Assembly: GCF_024498075.1 (NCBI RefSeq)
Contig: NZ_JANHOF010000015.1
Coordinates: 62,001 to 126,000, forward strand
Source: Paenibacillus mendelii
GTDB taxonomy: Bacteria; Bacillota; Bacilli; Paenibacillales; Paenibacillaceae
Length of the DNA stretch: 64,000 bases
Reading direction: 5' to 3'
The notes beneath the pieces were generated by a model. The model had not been told where the DNA came from, did no database searches, and saw only the letters and a list, made by a program, of their open reading frames with translations. Position 1 is the stretch's first letter. Each line of letters begins with the position of its first letter. The translations under genes and the position numbers were made by a program. Below are positions 32,777 through 41,004 of this stretch, one piece after another.

Positions 32777-33154
32777 TTCCTTTCTACCTCCTAAATATTA
32801 CATATTTTTAAAGCAAGGTTAATGTAACACACTAATAATGTCGAAGTAACCTATAAATTGTCGAATTATGTTAGTTTACATAAAATAGAACTTATGGCTT
32901 ATAAGCTATTCCGGAGTAGCTCTGATACCAATAAAAAATGAGGTTAACCAGATTCAACTGGTCAACCTCATCCATAATAGCGGTATTAAATAGCTGCAGC
33001 TCATTCATCCAATTTCAAGTAAGCCCTTACATAAAGATGAGTCTATCTCCCAATGAATGAATTTATAGTGACTGACCACCGTTTCGCGCGGCCTTGGAGT
33101 CTACTTATGTCCAGCATTCATGATAGTGCCATTCTAGCAGTTACATGGAAGTCA
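32777..33154. other. Intergenic region with a terminator for the dehydratase gene
   Basis: 378 bp. It contains the promoter of the secreted-protein gene and the terminator hairpin at 32933-32971. I see no gene. Confidence 0.5.
32933..32971 (-). terminator. Intrinsic terminator, - strand
   Basis: ATGAGGTTAACCAG (32938-32951) pairs with CTGGTCAACCTCAT (32958-32971) with one wobble, followed on the - strand by six T residues. It lies 180 bp downstream of the dehydratase gene, which has no nearer terminator. Confidence 0.8.
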
Positions 33155-34339
33155 CTAATCTTTCTTCACTTCAATGAGCCCTTCGCGGTTCAGCTCGACG
33201 CCGAAGCCGGGCGCATCGCTTACTTTCATTTTGCCGTTGACGGGAATCGGTTCATCCTTGATCAATGGATAGAATTGCGGTACGACGCTTGCTCCGTCAT
33301 GGCTCATCATAATATATTCGGAGAATGGGCTGTTCGGCTTGGTAATGACGTAATGATTGCTGTATACGCCGCTTCCGTGTGGGACGACTAGCTTTCCGAA
33401 GGTTTCGGCCAGATGACCGATCTTGAGCAGCTCGGTAAGCCCACCGCACCAGCCGACATCCGGCTGGATCAGGTCGATATCGCAGAATTCGAGCAGCATC
33501 CGGAATCCGTAGCGGGTCGCTTCATGTTCACCGCCGCTCACCATGATCCGGTTCCCTGCCCGTTTCTTCAGATCGCGGTAGCTCCAGTAATCGTCCGGGT
33601 TGAAGCATTCTTCAATCCACTTGAGTCCGAGATCCTCGCAGTTCTGCATCAGCGTCTGTGCATAAGGAAGATCAAGCGACATCCAGCAGTCCAGCATCAT
33701 CCAGAAATCGTCGCCGACCCTTCCGCGCATTTCGGCAAGCTGCTCCACGTTCTTGCGCATGCCTTCCTCACGGTCGGCCTGCCCGTATTTAAGCGGCATC
33801 TTCCCGCCGATGAAGCCCATCTCCTTGGCTAGATCCGGACGGGGACCCGTTGCATAAAATTCAATCTCCTCCCGCACCTTGCCGCCAATCATTGCATAGA
33901 CGGGTTCTTGCCTTACCCGGCCGAGCAGATCCCAAACGGCCAGATCAACGGCGGATATCGCATTCATGACCAGCCCTTTGCGGCCGTAATACAAGGAGGC
34001 GCGATACATTTGATCCCACATCTGCTCCGTATTGCCGACAGGCTGACCGACAATGAAACGGTCAAGATGGTTCATAATCAGCCAAGCGGCTGGATACCCG
34101 CCTGTTGAAATGCCGAAACCTACCGTGCCGTCGTCGGCTTCCACCTCTACCACGATCGTCTTCAGCGCATTGATCCCGAAGCTTGTCCGCGTTTCCTTAT
34201 AGGCCGGATAAATACTCATCGGGGTCGAAATCTGCTGAACGATCCAATGCTCTGCCCCTCTGCTGTGATAATCGCCGCCTCCATTCTCGACGACATAAGT
34301 CCTGATAGCCGCAATCCGGCGGCCTGTACTGCTTGTCAT
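33155..34339 (-). CDS. rhmD: L-rhamnonate dehydratase (enolase superfamily)
   Basis: A 394-residue enzyme of the mandelate racemase/enolase superfamily that removes water from L-rhamnonate in the non-phosphorylating rhamnose route. Typical segments are GGGDYHSRGAEHWIVQQIST, GFGISTGGYPAAWLIM, the metal ligands in MMLDCWMSLD, EECFNPDDYW and SGGEHEATRYG, and the base region VVPHGSGVYSNHYV. These fit RhmD better than other acid-sugar dehydratases. ATG 34339 with GGGAGC was chosen over an upstream start. It lies on the far side of an ABC transporter from the rhamnoside operon. Confidence 0.85.
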   Translation of the reverse strand: MTSSTGRRIAAIRTYVVENGGGDYHSRGAEHWIVQQISTPMSIYPAYKETRTSFGINALKTIVVEVEADDGTVGFGISTGGYPAAWLIMNHLDRFIVGQPVGNTEQMWDQMYRASLYYGRKGLVMNAISAVDLAVWDLLGRVRQEPVYAMIGGKVREEIEFYATGPRPDLAKEMGFIGGKMPLKYGQADREEGMRKNVEQLAEMRGRVGDDFWMMLDCWMSLDLPYAQTLMQNCEDLGLKWIEECFNPDDYWSYRDLKKRAGNRIMVSGGEHEATRYGFRMLLEFCDIDLIQPDVGWCGGLTELLKIGHLAETFGKLVVPHGSGVYSNHYVITKPNSPFSEYIMMSHDGASVVPQFYPLIKDEPIPVNGKMKVSDAPGFGVELNREGLIEVKKD

Positions 34340-34524
34340 GGTGGACGCTCCCTTCATTCCAATCGGGTTCAATGACGAATAAACTAGCAACCCAGTTAAT
34401 TCCATTATACCTGACAAACCCAATTTGGTCATTCGTTGAATCCGCCCAGTTACCATATTCCCGACGGGGACATTGATCCTGACACCGGAATAGTGCCAAT
34501 TACCCGATTTTTCTAGCGCTCAGC

Positions 34525-34553
34525 TTACGGAAGGATAAATATAGTAATATAAT
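34525..34553 (+). promoter_or_regulatory. Promoter candidate for the LysM gene
   Basis: TATAAT (34548-34553) is preceded by a 17-bp spacer and TTACGG (34525-34530). The -10 is perfect and the -35 weak. It lies 39 bp before the TTG start. Confidence 0.5.
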
Positions 34554-34592
34554 AGAGTTAAGAGATTCTATCGTCGAAAGGAAGGTATAGCT

Positions 34593-35630
34593 TTGAACAA
34601 AGATTCGACACGCAGCGCATACAGCCCCAGATCCAGTCGTACGAGGAAGAACAAGCCCGTTTATAAGATCATTCTGGCATCTGCGACCTTTCTTCTTGTG
34701 ATTTGCGGAGCACTGTACAGCATATATGGATCGCAATTCCTCACCGGGCACAAGCCGTCTGCTGCAGATAACAAGAACATTTCGTCAGATAATGAACCGG
34801 TAGAAACCGATGATGCTCTAGATGATGAGCTGACCGGTAATGAGCAAGCCGGCAGCTCTGATGCTTCCGTTCATACACCCTTACCGGATGAACCCTCTAT
34901 CGACGATCAAACGGAGTCAGAGATTTTACCTGAAGAAGTACCGGTAGCTGATGCGGACCAAGATGATGGTCAAGAGGTCACGCTCGAGCCGGACAAGGGC
35001 AACGATGGGAATAAAGCCCCGGCGGTATCCAATGAGAAAGTGAAGCTCCCCACAACCTATGTCGTCCGTAAGGGAGATACCTTGTCTACGATTTCTATGA
35101 AGTTTTATCATTCGAAGAACTACGTTGCCCTCTTGGCGGACCACAACGAAATTGTGTTTATCAATGACATGAATGTCGGGGACACGATCAAGATTCCGGC
35201 TTTATCTTCGAAAGCTGGATCCGTACCTAAGAAACAGCCGGATAACAAGGATAATTCCAAGGTTGATTTACCGGTAACGTATATGATTCGCAGCGGCGAT
35301 ACCTTGTATCGTATTGCGATGGAGTTCTATCGTTCTGCTGATTATGTGGATCTGATTGCGGAGCATAACAAGCTGGATAAGAACAAGGATTTGAAAGCCG
35401 GGAACAACTTGATCATACCCGCAATACCGGTGAACCAGGCTGAGAACAATAACAGCACGAACAAGGGTGTAACCAGCCATACCGTTCAAAAAGGAGAAAC
35501 CCTTTCCAGCATATCCCGAAAATACTTCGGTGTGAGCGATTATGCGAAGTCCATTGCGGAATACAATCAAGATAACGATCATGTCAAGGTCGGCGATGTG
35601 TTGAAAATTCCTCCCGCCTCTGCGCCATAA
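34593..35630 (+). CDS. Membrane-anchored protein with three LysM domains
   Basis: A 345-residue protein of the cell envelope. A short basic cytoplasmic tail is followed by one membrane segment (about 23-46), an acidic low-complexity linker (about 55-150) and three LysM domains (about 155-202, 229-276 and 296-341), with motifs YVVRKGDTLSTISMKFY, YMIRSGDTLYRIAMEFY and HTVQKGETLSSISRKYF. LysM binds peptidoglycan, so the protein tethers to the wall. No catalytic domain is present, so its job is structural or spore-related. The start is TTG 34593 behind GGAAGG. Confidence 0.88.
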   Translation: MNKDSTRSAYSPRSSRTRKNKPVYKIILASATFLLVICGALYSIYGSQFLTGHKPSAADNKNISSDNEPVETDDALDDELTGNEQAGSSDASVHTPLPDEPSIDDQTESEILPEEVPVADADQDDGQEVTLEPDKGNDGNKAPAVSNEKVKLPTTYVVRKGDTLSTISMKFYHSKNYVALLADHNEIVFINDMNVGDTIKIPALSSKAGSVPKKQPDNKDNSKVDLPVTYMIRSGDTLYRIAMEFYRSADYVDLIAEHNKLDKNKDLKAGNNLIIPAIPVNQAENNNSTNKGVTSHTVQKGETLSSISRKYFGVSDYAKSIAEYNQDNDHVKVGDVLKIPPASAP

Positions 35631-35692
35631 GCAAAAGCCGTTCGGCGATGATAGACGATTGAGGAATCGTAGAGGTTCGTAAATCCAGAATG

Positions 35693-35737
35693 AAAAAGTC
35701 GGCTTACCTTGTTGCTGCTAAGGTAAGCCGACTTTTT
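35693..35737. terminator. 18-bp bidirectional terminator
   Basis: AAAAAGTCGGCTTACCTT (35693-35710) pairs perfectly with its complement at 35720-35737 with a 9-nt loop. It separates the convergent LysM and ABC transporter genes. Confidence 0.92.
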
Positions 35738-35760
35738 GTTATAAACGAGCGAGATGGTAC

Positions 35761-37497
35761 TTATTGTTCAAACTGCTTGGAATATAATTGTGCGTATACG
35801 CCTTCTTGTGCGAGCAAGGCAGCATGCGTTCCTTGTTCCACAATCCCATCAGTGGTTAGTACGAGAATTCGCCCGGCATTGCGAATCGTAGACAGACGGT
35901 GGGCTATGACGATGGTTGTACGGCCTCTTGCTAATGATTCCAAGGATTCCTTAACTATGCTCTCACTTTCGTTGTCTAATGCGCTCGTCGCCTCATCCAG
36001 AATTAGAACAGGCGGATTCTTTAAGAATACGCGCGCGATGCTGAGCCGCTGCTTTTGGCCGCCTGACAGCTTAACACCACGCTGTCCAATCTCGGAGTGA
36101 TAGCCGTTTGGCAAATTCATGATAAAGTCATGGGCATTGGCATGCTTGGCAGCTTCGATGATTTCTTCCTCGCTTGCAGTTGGGTCTCCGTAGCGGATAT
36201 TCTCCATCACCGTTCCTGCAAAAAGGTAGACATCCTGCTGCACAATGCCGATGCTGCTTCTCAATGACCGCAGGTCGATATCCCGGACGTTGATCCCATC
36301 GAGCAGAATGTCCCCTCCCGTCGTTTCATAGAATCGGGGGATGAGCGAACATAATGTCGTTTTTCCCGCACCGGACGGTCCGACTAACGCTACATATTCA
36401 CCCGGATGCACATGAAATGACAGATCTGCCAATACACGATCCAAATGATCTTCATATCGGAAGGAAACATGCTTGAATTCAATATCGCCATCTACCTTTG
36501 GCAGAATCAAGGCATTCGGTTTGTTTTCGATCGTCGGCTTCAGATTCATGATTTCCATGAAACGCTGGAAGCCGGTAATTCCTTCCTGAAGCTGCGTGCT
36601 CATATGTGTCAGACGTTGGATAGGTTCTATCATGAAGCCGATGTATAGTAAAAAAGTGATCAAATCTGCCAGCTCCAGCGTGCTCCCGACAATACTGGCA
36701 CTACCAAAGATAATGACGGTGATCGTAATCAGCTGGATAATCGTTTCGAAGCTATTATAGAAGAGTGCTTCTGCTTTGTACGTCTTCTTCCGGCTGTCGA
36801 GGAAACGGTTATTTTCCCGGTTGAACTTCCCGATCTCTACCGGCTCGTTGGTGAATGATTGTACAACGCGTATTCCTGATAGACTATCTTCAGCCTGAGC
36901 GTTTACATCGCCAATTCGTTCCTTGTTTGTTCGCAATGCCCGGTTCAACCTCTTGTTGAAATACAAGGAAAAGAGACCTAAGAGCGGGAAGAAACAAAAT
37001 ACGGCAATAGTCAAGGGTGCGTTAATAAAGAACAATATGACAAAGGCTCCAATAAAGCGAACGAGATATTTGATATAATCTTCCGGCCCGTGATGGTACA
37101 GCTCCGAAAGCAGCAGCAGGTCGTTGGTTATTCGAGACATCAGCTGACCGGTTCTTCCCTTGTCGTAAAAGTCAAAGGAAAGGGTTTGCATGTGTGCGAA
37201 CAGCTCGCCTCGCAAGTCACTTTCCATGCGTGCGCCGACCTCATGACCTTTATAGTCCACAAAGTAATTCCCGATATTCTGGATCGCGACCAATACCAGC
37301 ATCAGCCCGCCAATCCCGTAAACTTTGCTCAACGCAGCGGACACGTCTCCTTGCAGAACATCCTTCGTGATATACTGCACGAGCAGCGGAAATACCAAGG
37401 AAGCAGCAGAAACCATACACGCACAGGTCAATACGAGTAGAAATAACCTTAAGTACGGTCTGTAATAGGAGAGAAATTTTTTCATTGGAAAACGCAT
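35761..37497 (-). CDS. ABC transporter, fused permease and ATPase
   Basis: A 578-residue half-transporter of the exporter (multidrug/lipid, MsbA/BmrA-like) type: six membrane segments in the first 310 residues, then the ATPase with Walker A GPSGAGKTTLCSLIPRFYE, signature LSGGQKQRLSIARVF, Walker B VLILDEATSALDNE and the H-loop IVIAHRLSTIRNAG. It works as a homodimer unless a partner gene lies elsewhere. A very small ORF with a perfect ribosome site and a hairpin precede it (see the leader features), so expression may be controlled by ribosome stalling. The ATG 37497 has AAAGGGG. Confidence 0.92.
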   Translation of the reverse strand: MRFPMKKFLSYYRPYLRLFLLVLTCACMVSAASLVFPLLVQYITKDVLQGDVSAALSKVYGIGGLMLVLVAIQNIGNYFVDYKGHEVGARMESDLRGELFAHMQTLSFDFYDKGRTGQLMSRITNDLLLLSELYHHGPEDYIKYLVRFIGAFVILFFINAPLTIAVFCFFPLLGLFSLYFNKRLNRALRTNKERIGDVNAQAEDSLSGIRVVQSFTNEPVEIGKFNRENNRFLDSRKKTYKAEALFYNSFETIIQLITITVIIFGSASIVGSTLELADLITFLLYIGFMIEPIQRLTHMSTQLQEGITGFQRFMEIMNLKPTIENKPNALILPKVDGDIEFKHVSFRYEDHLDRVLADLSFHVHPGEYVALVGPSGAGKTTLCSLIPRFYETTGGDILLDGINVRDIDLRSLRSSIGIVQQDVYLFAGTVMENIRYGDPTASEEEIIEAAKHANAHDFIMNLPNGYHSEIGQRGVKLSGGQKQRLSIARVFLKNPPVLILDEATSALDNESESIVKESLESLARGRTTIVIAHRLSTIRNAGRILVLTTDGIVEQGTHAALLAQEGVYAQLYSKQFEQ

Positions 37498-37531
37498 GAA
37501 TTTACCCCTTTATTGTGTTATTGAACAAACA

Positions 37532-37584
37532 CATATAAGGGAGTACACCTTTAGCAGTCTAAGAAAGTGTTCCACCCTTATATG
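37532..37584 (-). promoter_or_regulatory. Leader RNA hairpin between the small ORF and the ABC gene
   Basis: CATATAAGGG (37532-37541) and CCCTTATATG (37575-37584) form a perfect 10-bp stem, with an inner imperfect pair (ACACCTTT with AAAGTGT). Its 5' arm on the - strand lies inside the coding part of the leader ORF, so ribosome position could change the fold. No strong T-tract follows. Confidence 0.5.
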
Positions 37585-37615
37585 CTGATATGGTGTCATT
37601 CGTTATGTTTCTCAT
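37559..37615 (-). CDS. Candidate 18-residue leader peptide
   Basis: An 18-codon ORF (MRNITNDTISAYKGGTLS) starts with ATG 37615 behind the near-perfect AAGGAGG site 6 nt away. It ends 61 nt before the ABC exporter gene. Its size, position and overlap with a stable hairpin resemble the leader peptides of antibiotic-inducible bmrCD, erm and vga-type genes. The function is inferred from layout. Confidence 0.45.
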   Translation of the reverse strand: MRNITNDTISAYKGGTLS

Positions 37616-37946
37616 GTTATTGCCTCCTTGTTTGTTTATCCTTTAATTATAAACGATTGCTTAACTGGAACGAACCGTTATTTTTAGTTATAAACGTTCT
37701 TTACTTATAGACGAGCTGACCATGTTCGAATGGTGCTGCGTCTGATCATAACCAAGAAGAAGCTTGCTGCACGGCAAGCTCCTCTCCCTCCTATAAGGCC
37801 ATATCTTAATCCGTGTCAGGATGGTGCTGGAAATTTGATGGTTCTACAAGCCGTTTAAGCATGGTTTAACTTATCGTGATTAAGTATACTTAGAGAAGAT
37901 AGGAAACATTAGCAGCTCCTACTCCTCACAGGAAGGATCGTGACGA
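37616..37946. other. Divergent region between the ABC leader and the AraC gene
   Basis: 331 bp hold both promoters. A small hairpin AGCTTGC (37754-37760) with GCAAGCT (37767-37773) is present and may be a terminator-like structure. No gene is seen. Confidence 0.4.
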
Positions 37947-38792
37947 ATGTACATACGCGAATATGATCATTTCACCTCGGCTGGTCCTGTACGGGTGTCG
38001 CGCAGCATTCATCCGTATCATGAACTTATTTTTTTCTCGTCCGGCGAATTAAATATGCACTGGATCGGAAACGCATACAAAGCAGAAGCGCCCGCTCTGT
38101 TCGTCTTCACACCTTCTTCTCCCCATCACATCGATCAGATTTCGTCACTCTTGGCGTGCTGGTTTATCGAGGTTCGCATGCAGGATACGGACTTTATACC
38201 ATGCATCGAGATGCTTCATGCTTGGAACTTAGCGCAGAGCGAACTGAATTGGGAGCAGGCTGAGCTTGCCGATATTAGACTGACATTGACATCCATTAGC
38301 CGAATGGTGACAGATAAGCTTCCGAATACCAATGGCGAGAAGGCAAACCAAATACTAGCGTGTGACGTTCAGAAGCTGCTGCTCCAAATCGACCAATACA
38401 TGACAGCCTGCCACTCGTCCATTGATCCGCTGCGTGCGCACAACACTTCTTCCGACAAGTGGACGGCACAGACGTATATGTACAGCCTGATTCGTCATAT
38501 GGAGAATAATTTTGCCGGCGATATCACGCTAGAGGATTTGTCCAAGCGCTCCGGCTATACGCCTTCTTATATCATTCGGCTATTTAAAGAAATGACCGGC
38601 CTGACCCCATTTCAATATTTGAATGAGCTGCGCATGCAGGCCGCAACCTCTTACCTGAAATCCACGGGCATGAACATGCGGGAGATCGCCGAAGCGATCG
38701 GATTCCCGAGTATTCATTATTTCAGCCGTATGTTCAAGAAGAAATTTGGGCAAAGCCCGACCGAATGGAAGAAGTCACATTCAGGTGTTTAA
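37947..38792 (+). CDS. AraC family regulator, rhamnoside operon
   Basis: A 281-residue AraC regulator with an N-terminal cupin-like domain (SRSIHPYHELIFFSSGELNM, then PALFVFTPSSPHHID) and a C-terminal pair of helix-turn-helix motifs (ITLEDLSKRSGYTPSYIIRL and MNMREIAEAIGFPSIHYFSR, then MFKKKFGQSPTEWKK). It is convergent with rhaB, ending 13 bp from it. Rhamnose operons are commonly run by AraC-type RhaS/RhaR proteins, so it is a good candidate regulator of the five-gene operon downstream, but this is inference. Confidence 0.88.
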   Translation: MYIREYDHFTSAGPVRVSRSIHPYHELIFFSSGELNMHWIGNAYKAEAPALFVFTPSSPHHIDQISSLLACWFIEVRMQDTDFIPCIEMLHAWNLAQSELNWEQAELADIRLTLTSISRMVTDKLPNTNGEKANQILACDVQKLLLQIDQYMTACHSSIDPLRAHNTSSDKWTAQTYMYSLIRHMENNFAGDITLEDLSKRSGYTPSYIIRLFKEMTGLTPFQYLNELRMQAATSYLKSTGMNMREIAEAIGFPSIHYFSRMFKKKFGQSPTEWKKSHSGV

Positions 38793-38805
38793 TCCATCTG
38801 CGCCC

Positions 38806-40335
38806 TTAACACAGTCCGCTGTTTCCTAACCGGCAGAATATCTCATAAGCTTGATCCCATGCTGACCGCTCGCTCACCTCAGGTTGAAAGACTTGTAGTG
38901 GAAAAGAGCCTGCCACGACTTCCGTTCTTTCCGCAGCGGATTGAATAGCCCCGCAAGCCTGAAACTGTACGAGCAAGTTGCCGATCGCGCTGGCCTCCTC
39001 CGGCCCTGCCCACACGGGGATCTGGATCGCATTCGCCGTGAAGCGGCCAAGCGTCTCGTTGCGAATGCCCCCGCCCACCATATGCAATCTAGGAAATATT
39101 GTACCTGTCAGCGCTTCAGTCTGCCTCAATACCTGCCGGTACCTCAGTGCCAGGCTCTCCAGAATACAGCGGATCGTCTCGCCGGGACTGCGCGGTACGG
39201 GCTGTCCGGTTTCTCTGCAGAATGCCGCGATTTCCGCTTCCATGTCCGGCGGATTCATGAACCGAAGCAGGTCGGGGGCGATCAAGCTGTGAAATGGAAC
39301 GGATTCGTCCGCCATCTTCGTGAGATCAGCGAAGGAAGGTCCTGAGCCGCTGCGATTCCACTTTCGGTGACATTCCTGAACAAGCCATAGTCCCATAATG
39401 TTCTTCAGCAGCCGATATCCCCCATCTACCCCGCCCTCGTTCGAGAAGCCCTGCCGCATCGCTTCGTTCCCGAGCAGCGGCTCATCCCGTACCGTACCGA
39501 GCAGGGACCACGTGCCGCAGACCAGATAGACGAACTGCCCCATCCCTGACGGTACTGCGGCGACAGCTGAAGCCGTATCATGAGAACCAACCGCAACCGC
39601 CTTAAGAGGTGGAACGCCCAGCTCCTGGCGAACGCTATCCGTCAATTCGCCAAGCGATGCGCCGGGCTGGACGGGCTGCATAAATAGAGAGTCTAGCACG
39701 CCAATACGCTCCAGCAGCGGACCGTTCCATTGCTTCCTGACGGGATGAAACAGCATTGTCGTCGTTGCTAAGGTATATTCGCTATGCCGGCGTCCGGTCA
39801 GATAATAGAGGAGCAGATCCGGCATCATGAGGAGCGTTCTGGCAGCCGCAAGCTTTGGTGAACCAGCTTTCTTCATGGCATAGAGCTGATAAAGCGTATT
39901 GAAAGGCATGAACTGAAGTCCGCTGTCGGAATAGAGTTTCTCTTCCCCGATCAAACGGCCAAGCTCCTCGACCACACCTTCTGTTTGGGAATCCCTGTAA
40001 TGATAAGGGTTTCCGAGCAGCTCGCCATTCGCGTCCAGAAGTCCGAAGTCAACGCCCCATGTGTCGATGCCGAAGCTCTCCGGGATCTCACCGCTCTCAT
40101 AGGCGAGGCGAATGCCTGTCTTGATTTCCTGCAGGATGGACAGAATGTTCCAATGCATGCGTCCGCCTGCGGTTACCGGCCCGTTCGGGAAACGGTGAAT
40201 CTCCTCCACCTGCAACCGGAGCGAACCTGCTTCGCCACTCGGAGATAGCCGGCCGAGCAGCGCCCGGCCGCTGCTCGCTCCGAGATCGAACGCCAGAACG
40301 GTCCGGCTCGACTCCATCCTCTCCACCGCCTTCAT
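38806..40335 (-). CDS. rhaB: Rhamnulokinase
   Basis: A 509-residue FGGY-family kinase that phosphorylates L-rhamnulose. The N-terminal ATPase motif LAFDLGASSGRALLGRLSPS, then GIDTWGVDFGLLD and the NPYHYRDSQTEGV region fit rhamnulokinases specifically. The FGGY-type end is GGGIRNETLGRFTANAIQIP with EASAIGNLLVQ. Its ATG overlaps the aldolase stop by 4 nt. It is the last gene of the operon. Confidence 0.93.
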   Translation of the reverse strand: MKAVERMESSRTVLAFDLGASSGRALLGRLSPSGEAGSLRLQVEEIHRFPNGPVTAGGRMHWNILSILQEIKTGIRLAYESGEIPESFGIDTWGVDFGLLDANGELLGNPYHYRDSQTEGVVEELGRLIGEEKLYSDSGLQFMPFNTLYQLYAMKKAGSPKLAAARTLLMMPDLLLYYLTGRRHSEYTLATTTMLFHPVRKQWNGPLLERIGVLDSLFMQPVQPGASLGELTDSVRQELGVPPLKAVAVGSHDTASAVAAVPSGMGQFVYLVCGTWSLLGTVRDEPLLGNEAMRQGFSNEGGVDGGYRLLKNIMGLWLVQECHRKWNRSGSGPSFADLTKMADESVPFHSLIAPDLLRFMNPPDMEAEIAAFCRETGQPVPRSPGETIRCILESLALRYRQVLRQTEALTGTIFPRLHMVGGGIRNETLGRFTANAIQIPVWAGPEEASAIGNLLVQFQACGAIQSAAERTEVVAGSFPLQVFQPEVSERSAWDQAYEIFCRLGNSGLC

Positions 40336-40991
40336 TTCATTTTTTGAAGCAGCTTGATGCGGTATTCTTCGCTCTCCAGGGAAGCGACTTCCGCAAACTG
40401 CTGCTCGGTCAGCACTAAGGGAATGCCGACGGCTCGGGCGCTCAAATAAATCTTGCAGCTCTCCTCGACAACCTGTGTCCTGTAATACGCTTCACGCAAA
40501 TTGCGGCCTGTCGTGACAAGACCGTGATTACCAAGCAGAATAGAGCTTGCTTCCACAACCTTGTCGGCCACGGCGTCCGCCAGCAGATCCGTCGTCGGCA
40601 GCACGTAAGGAACATAGGCCGTTCTGCCGACAAGCGCGGCCTGGTCGGGAAACAGAATCGGCAGCTCCGTCTCCACGAGCGTGAAGGCAATACATGATGA
40701 AGGATGCGTATGGATGATAGCTCCGATCGCGGGATTCTGCCGGTAGCTGTACAGATGCATGAGAACCTCCGAGGACGGCCGCAGTCCGATATCGGTGATG
40801 TCTCCGCTCGGAATGTCTACCTCGATCCACTGCTCTTCTTCGATTTCCTCAATGGCGAATCCGCTTGGCGACAAATACATCTTATCTCCGAGGCGTGCGC
40901 TTATATTCCCCCCGGGCCCGACGACAAGACCATTATTAACGGCCCGCTGCGCATATTTGCACAGTTCCTGCCTTAACTCCTGTTCCCCCAT
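40332..40991 (-). CDS. Class II aldolase/adducin family protein
   Basis: A 219-residue zinc-dependent class II aldolase-like protein with the family's GPGGNISARLGDKMYLSPSG, the metal-binding IIHTHPSSCIAFT and the late GNHGLVTTGRNL with a third histidine. It probably cleaves L-rhamnulose or L-fuculose 1-phosphate to DHAP and L-lactaldehyde, as fits the neighbouring rhaB. The length is closer to FucA/AraD types than to RhaD, and no dedicated RhaD is found. The ATG 40991 has a GGAGGG site and lies 13 bp after the shorter GH78 gene. Confidence 0.82.
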   Translation of the reverse strand: MGEQELRQELCKYAQRAVNNGLVVGPGGNISARLGDKMYLSPSGFAIEEIEEEQWIEVDIPSGDITDIGLRPSSEVLMHLYSYRQNPAIGAIIHTHPSSCIAFTLVETELPILFPDQAALVGRTAYVPYVLPTTDLLADAVADKVVEASSILLGNHGLVTTGRNLREAYYRTQVVEESCKIYLSARAVGIPLVLTEQQFAEVASLESEEYRIKLLQKMK

Positions 40992-41004
40992 GCTTACCCT
41001 CCGC

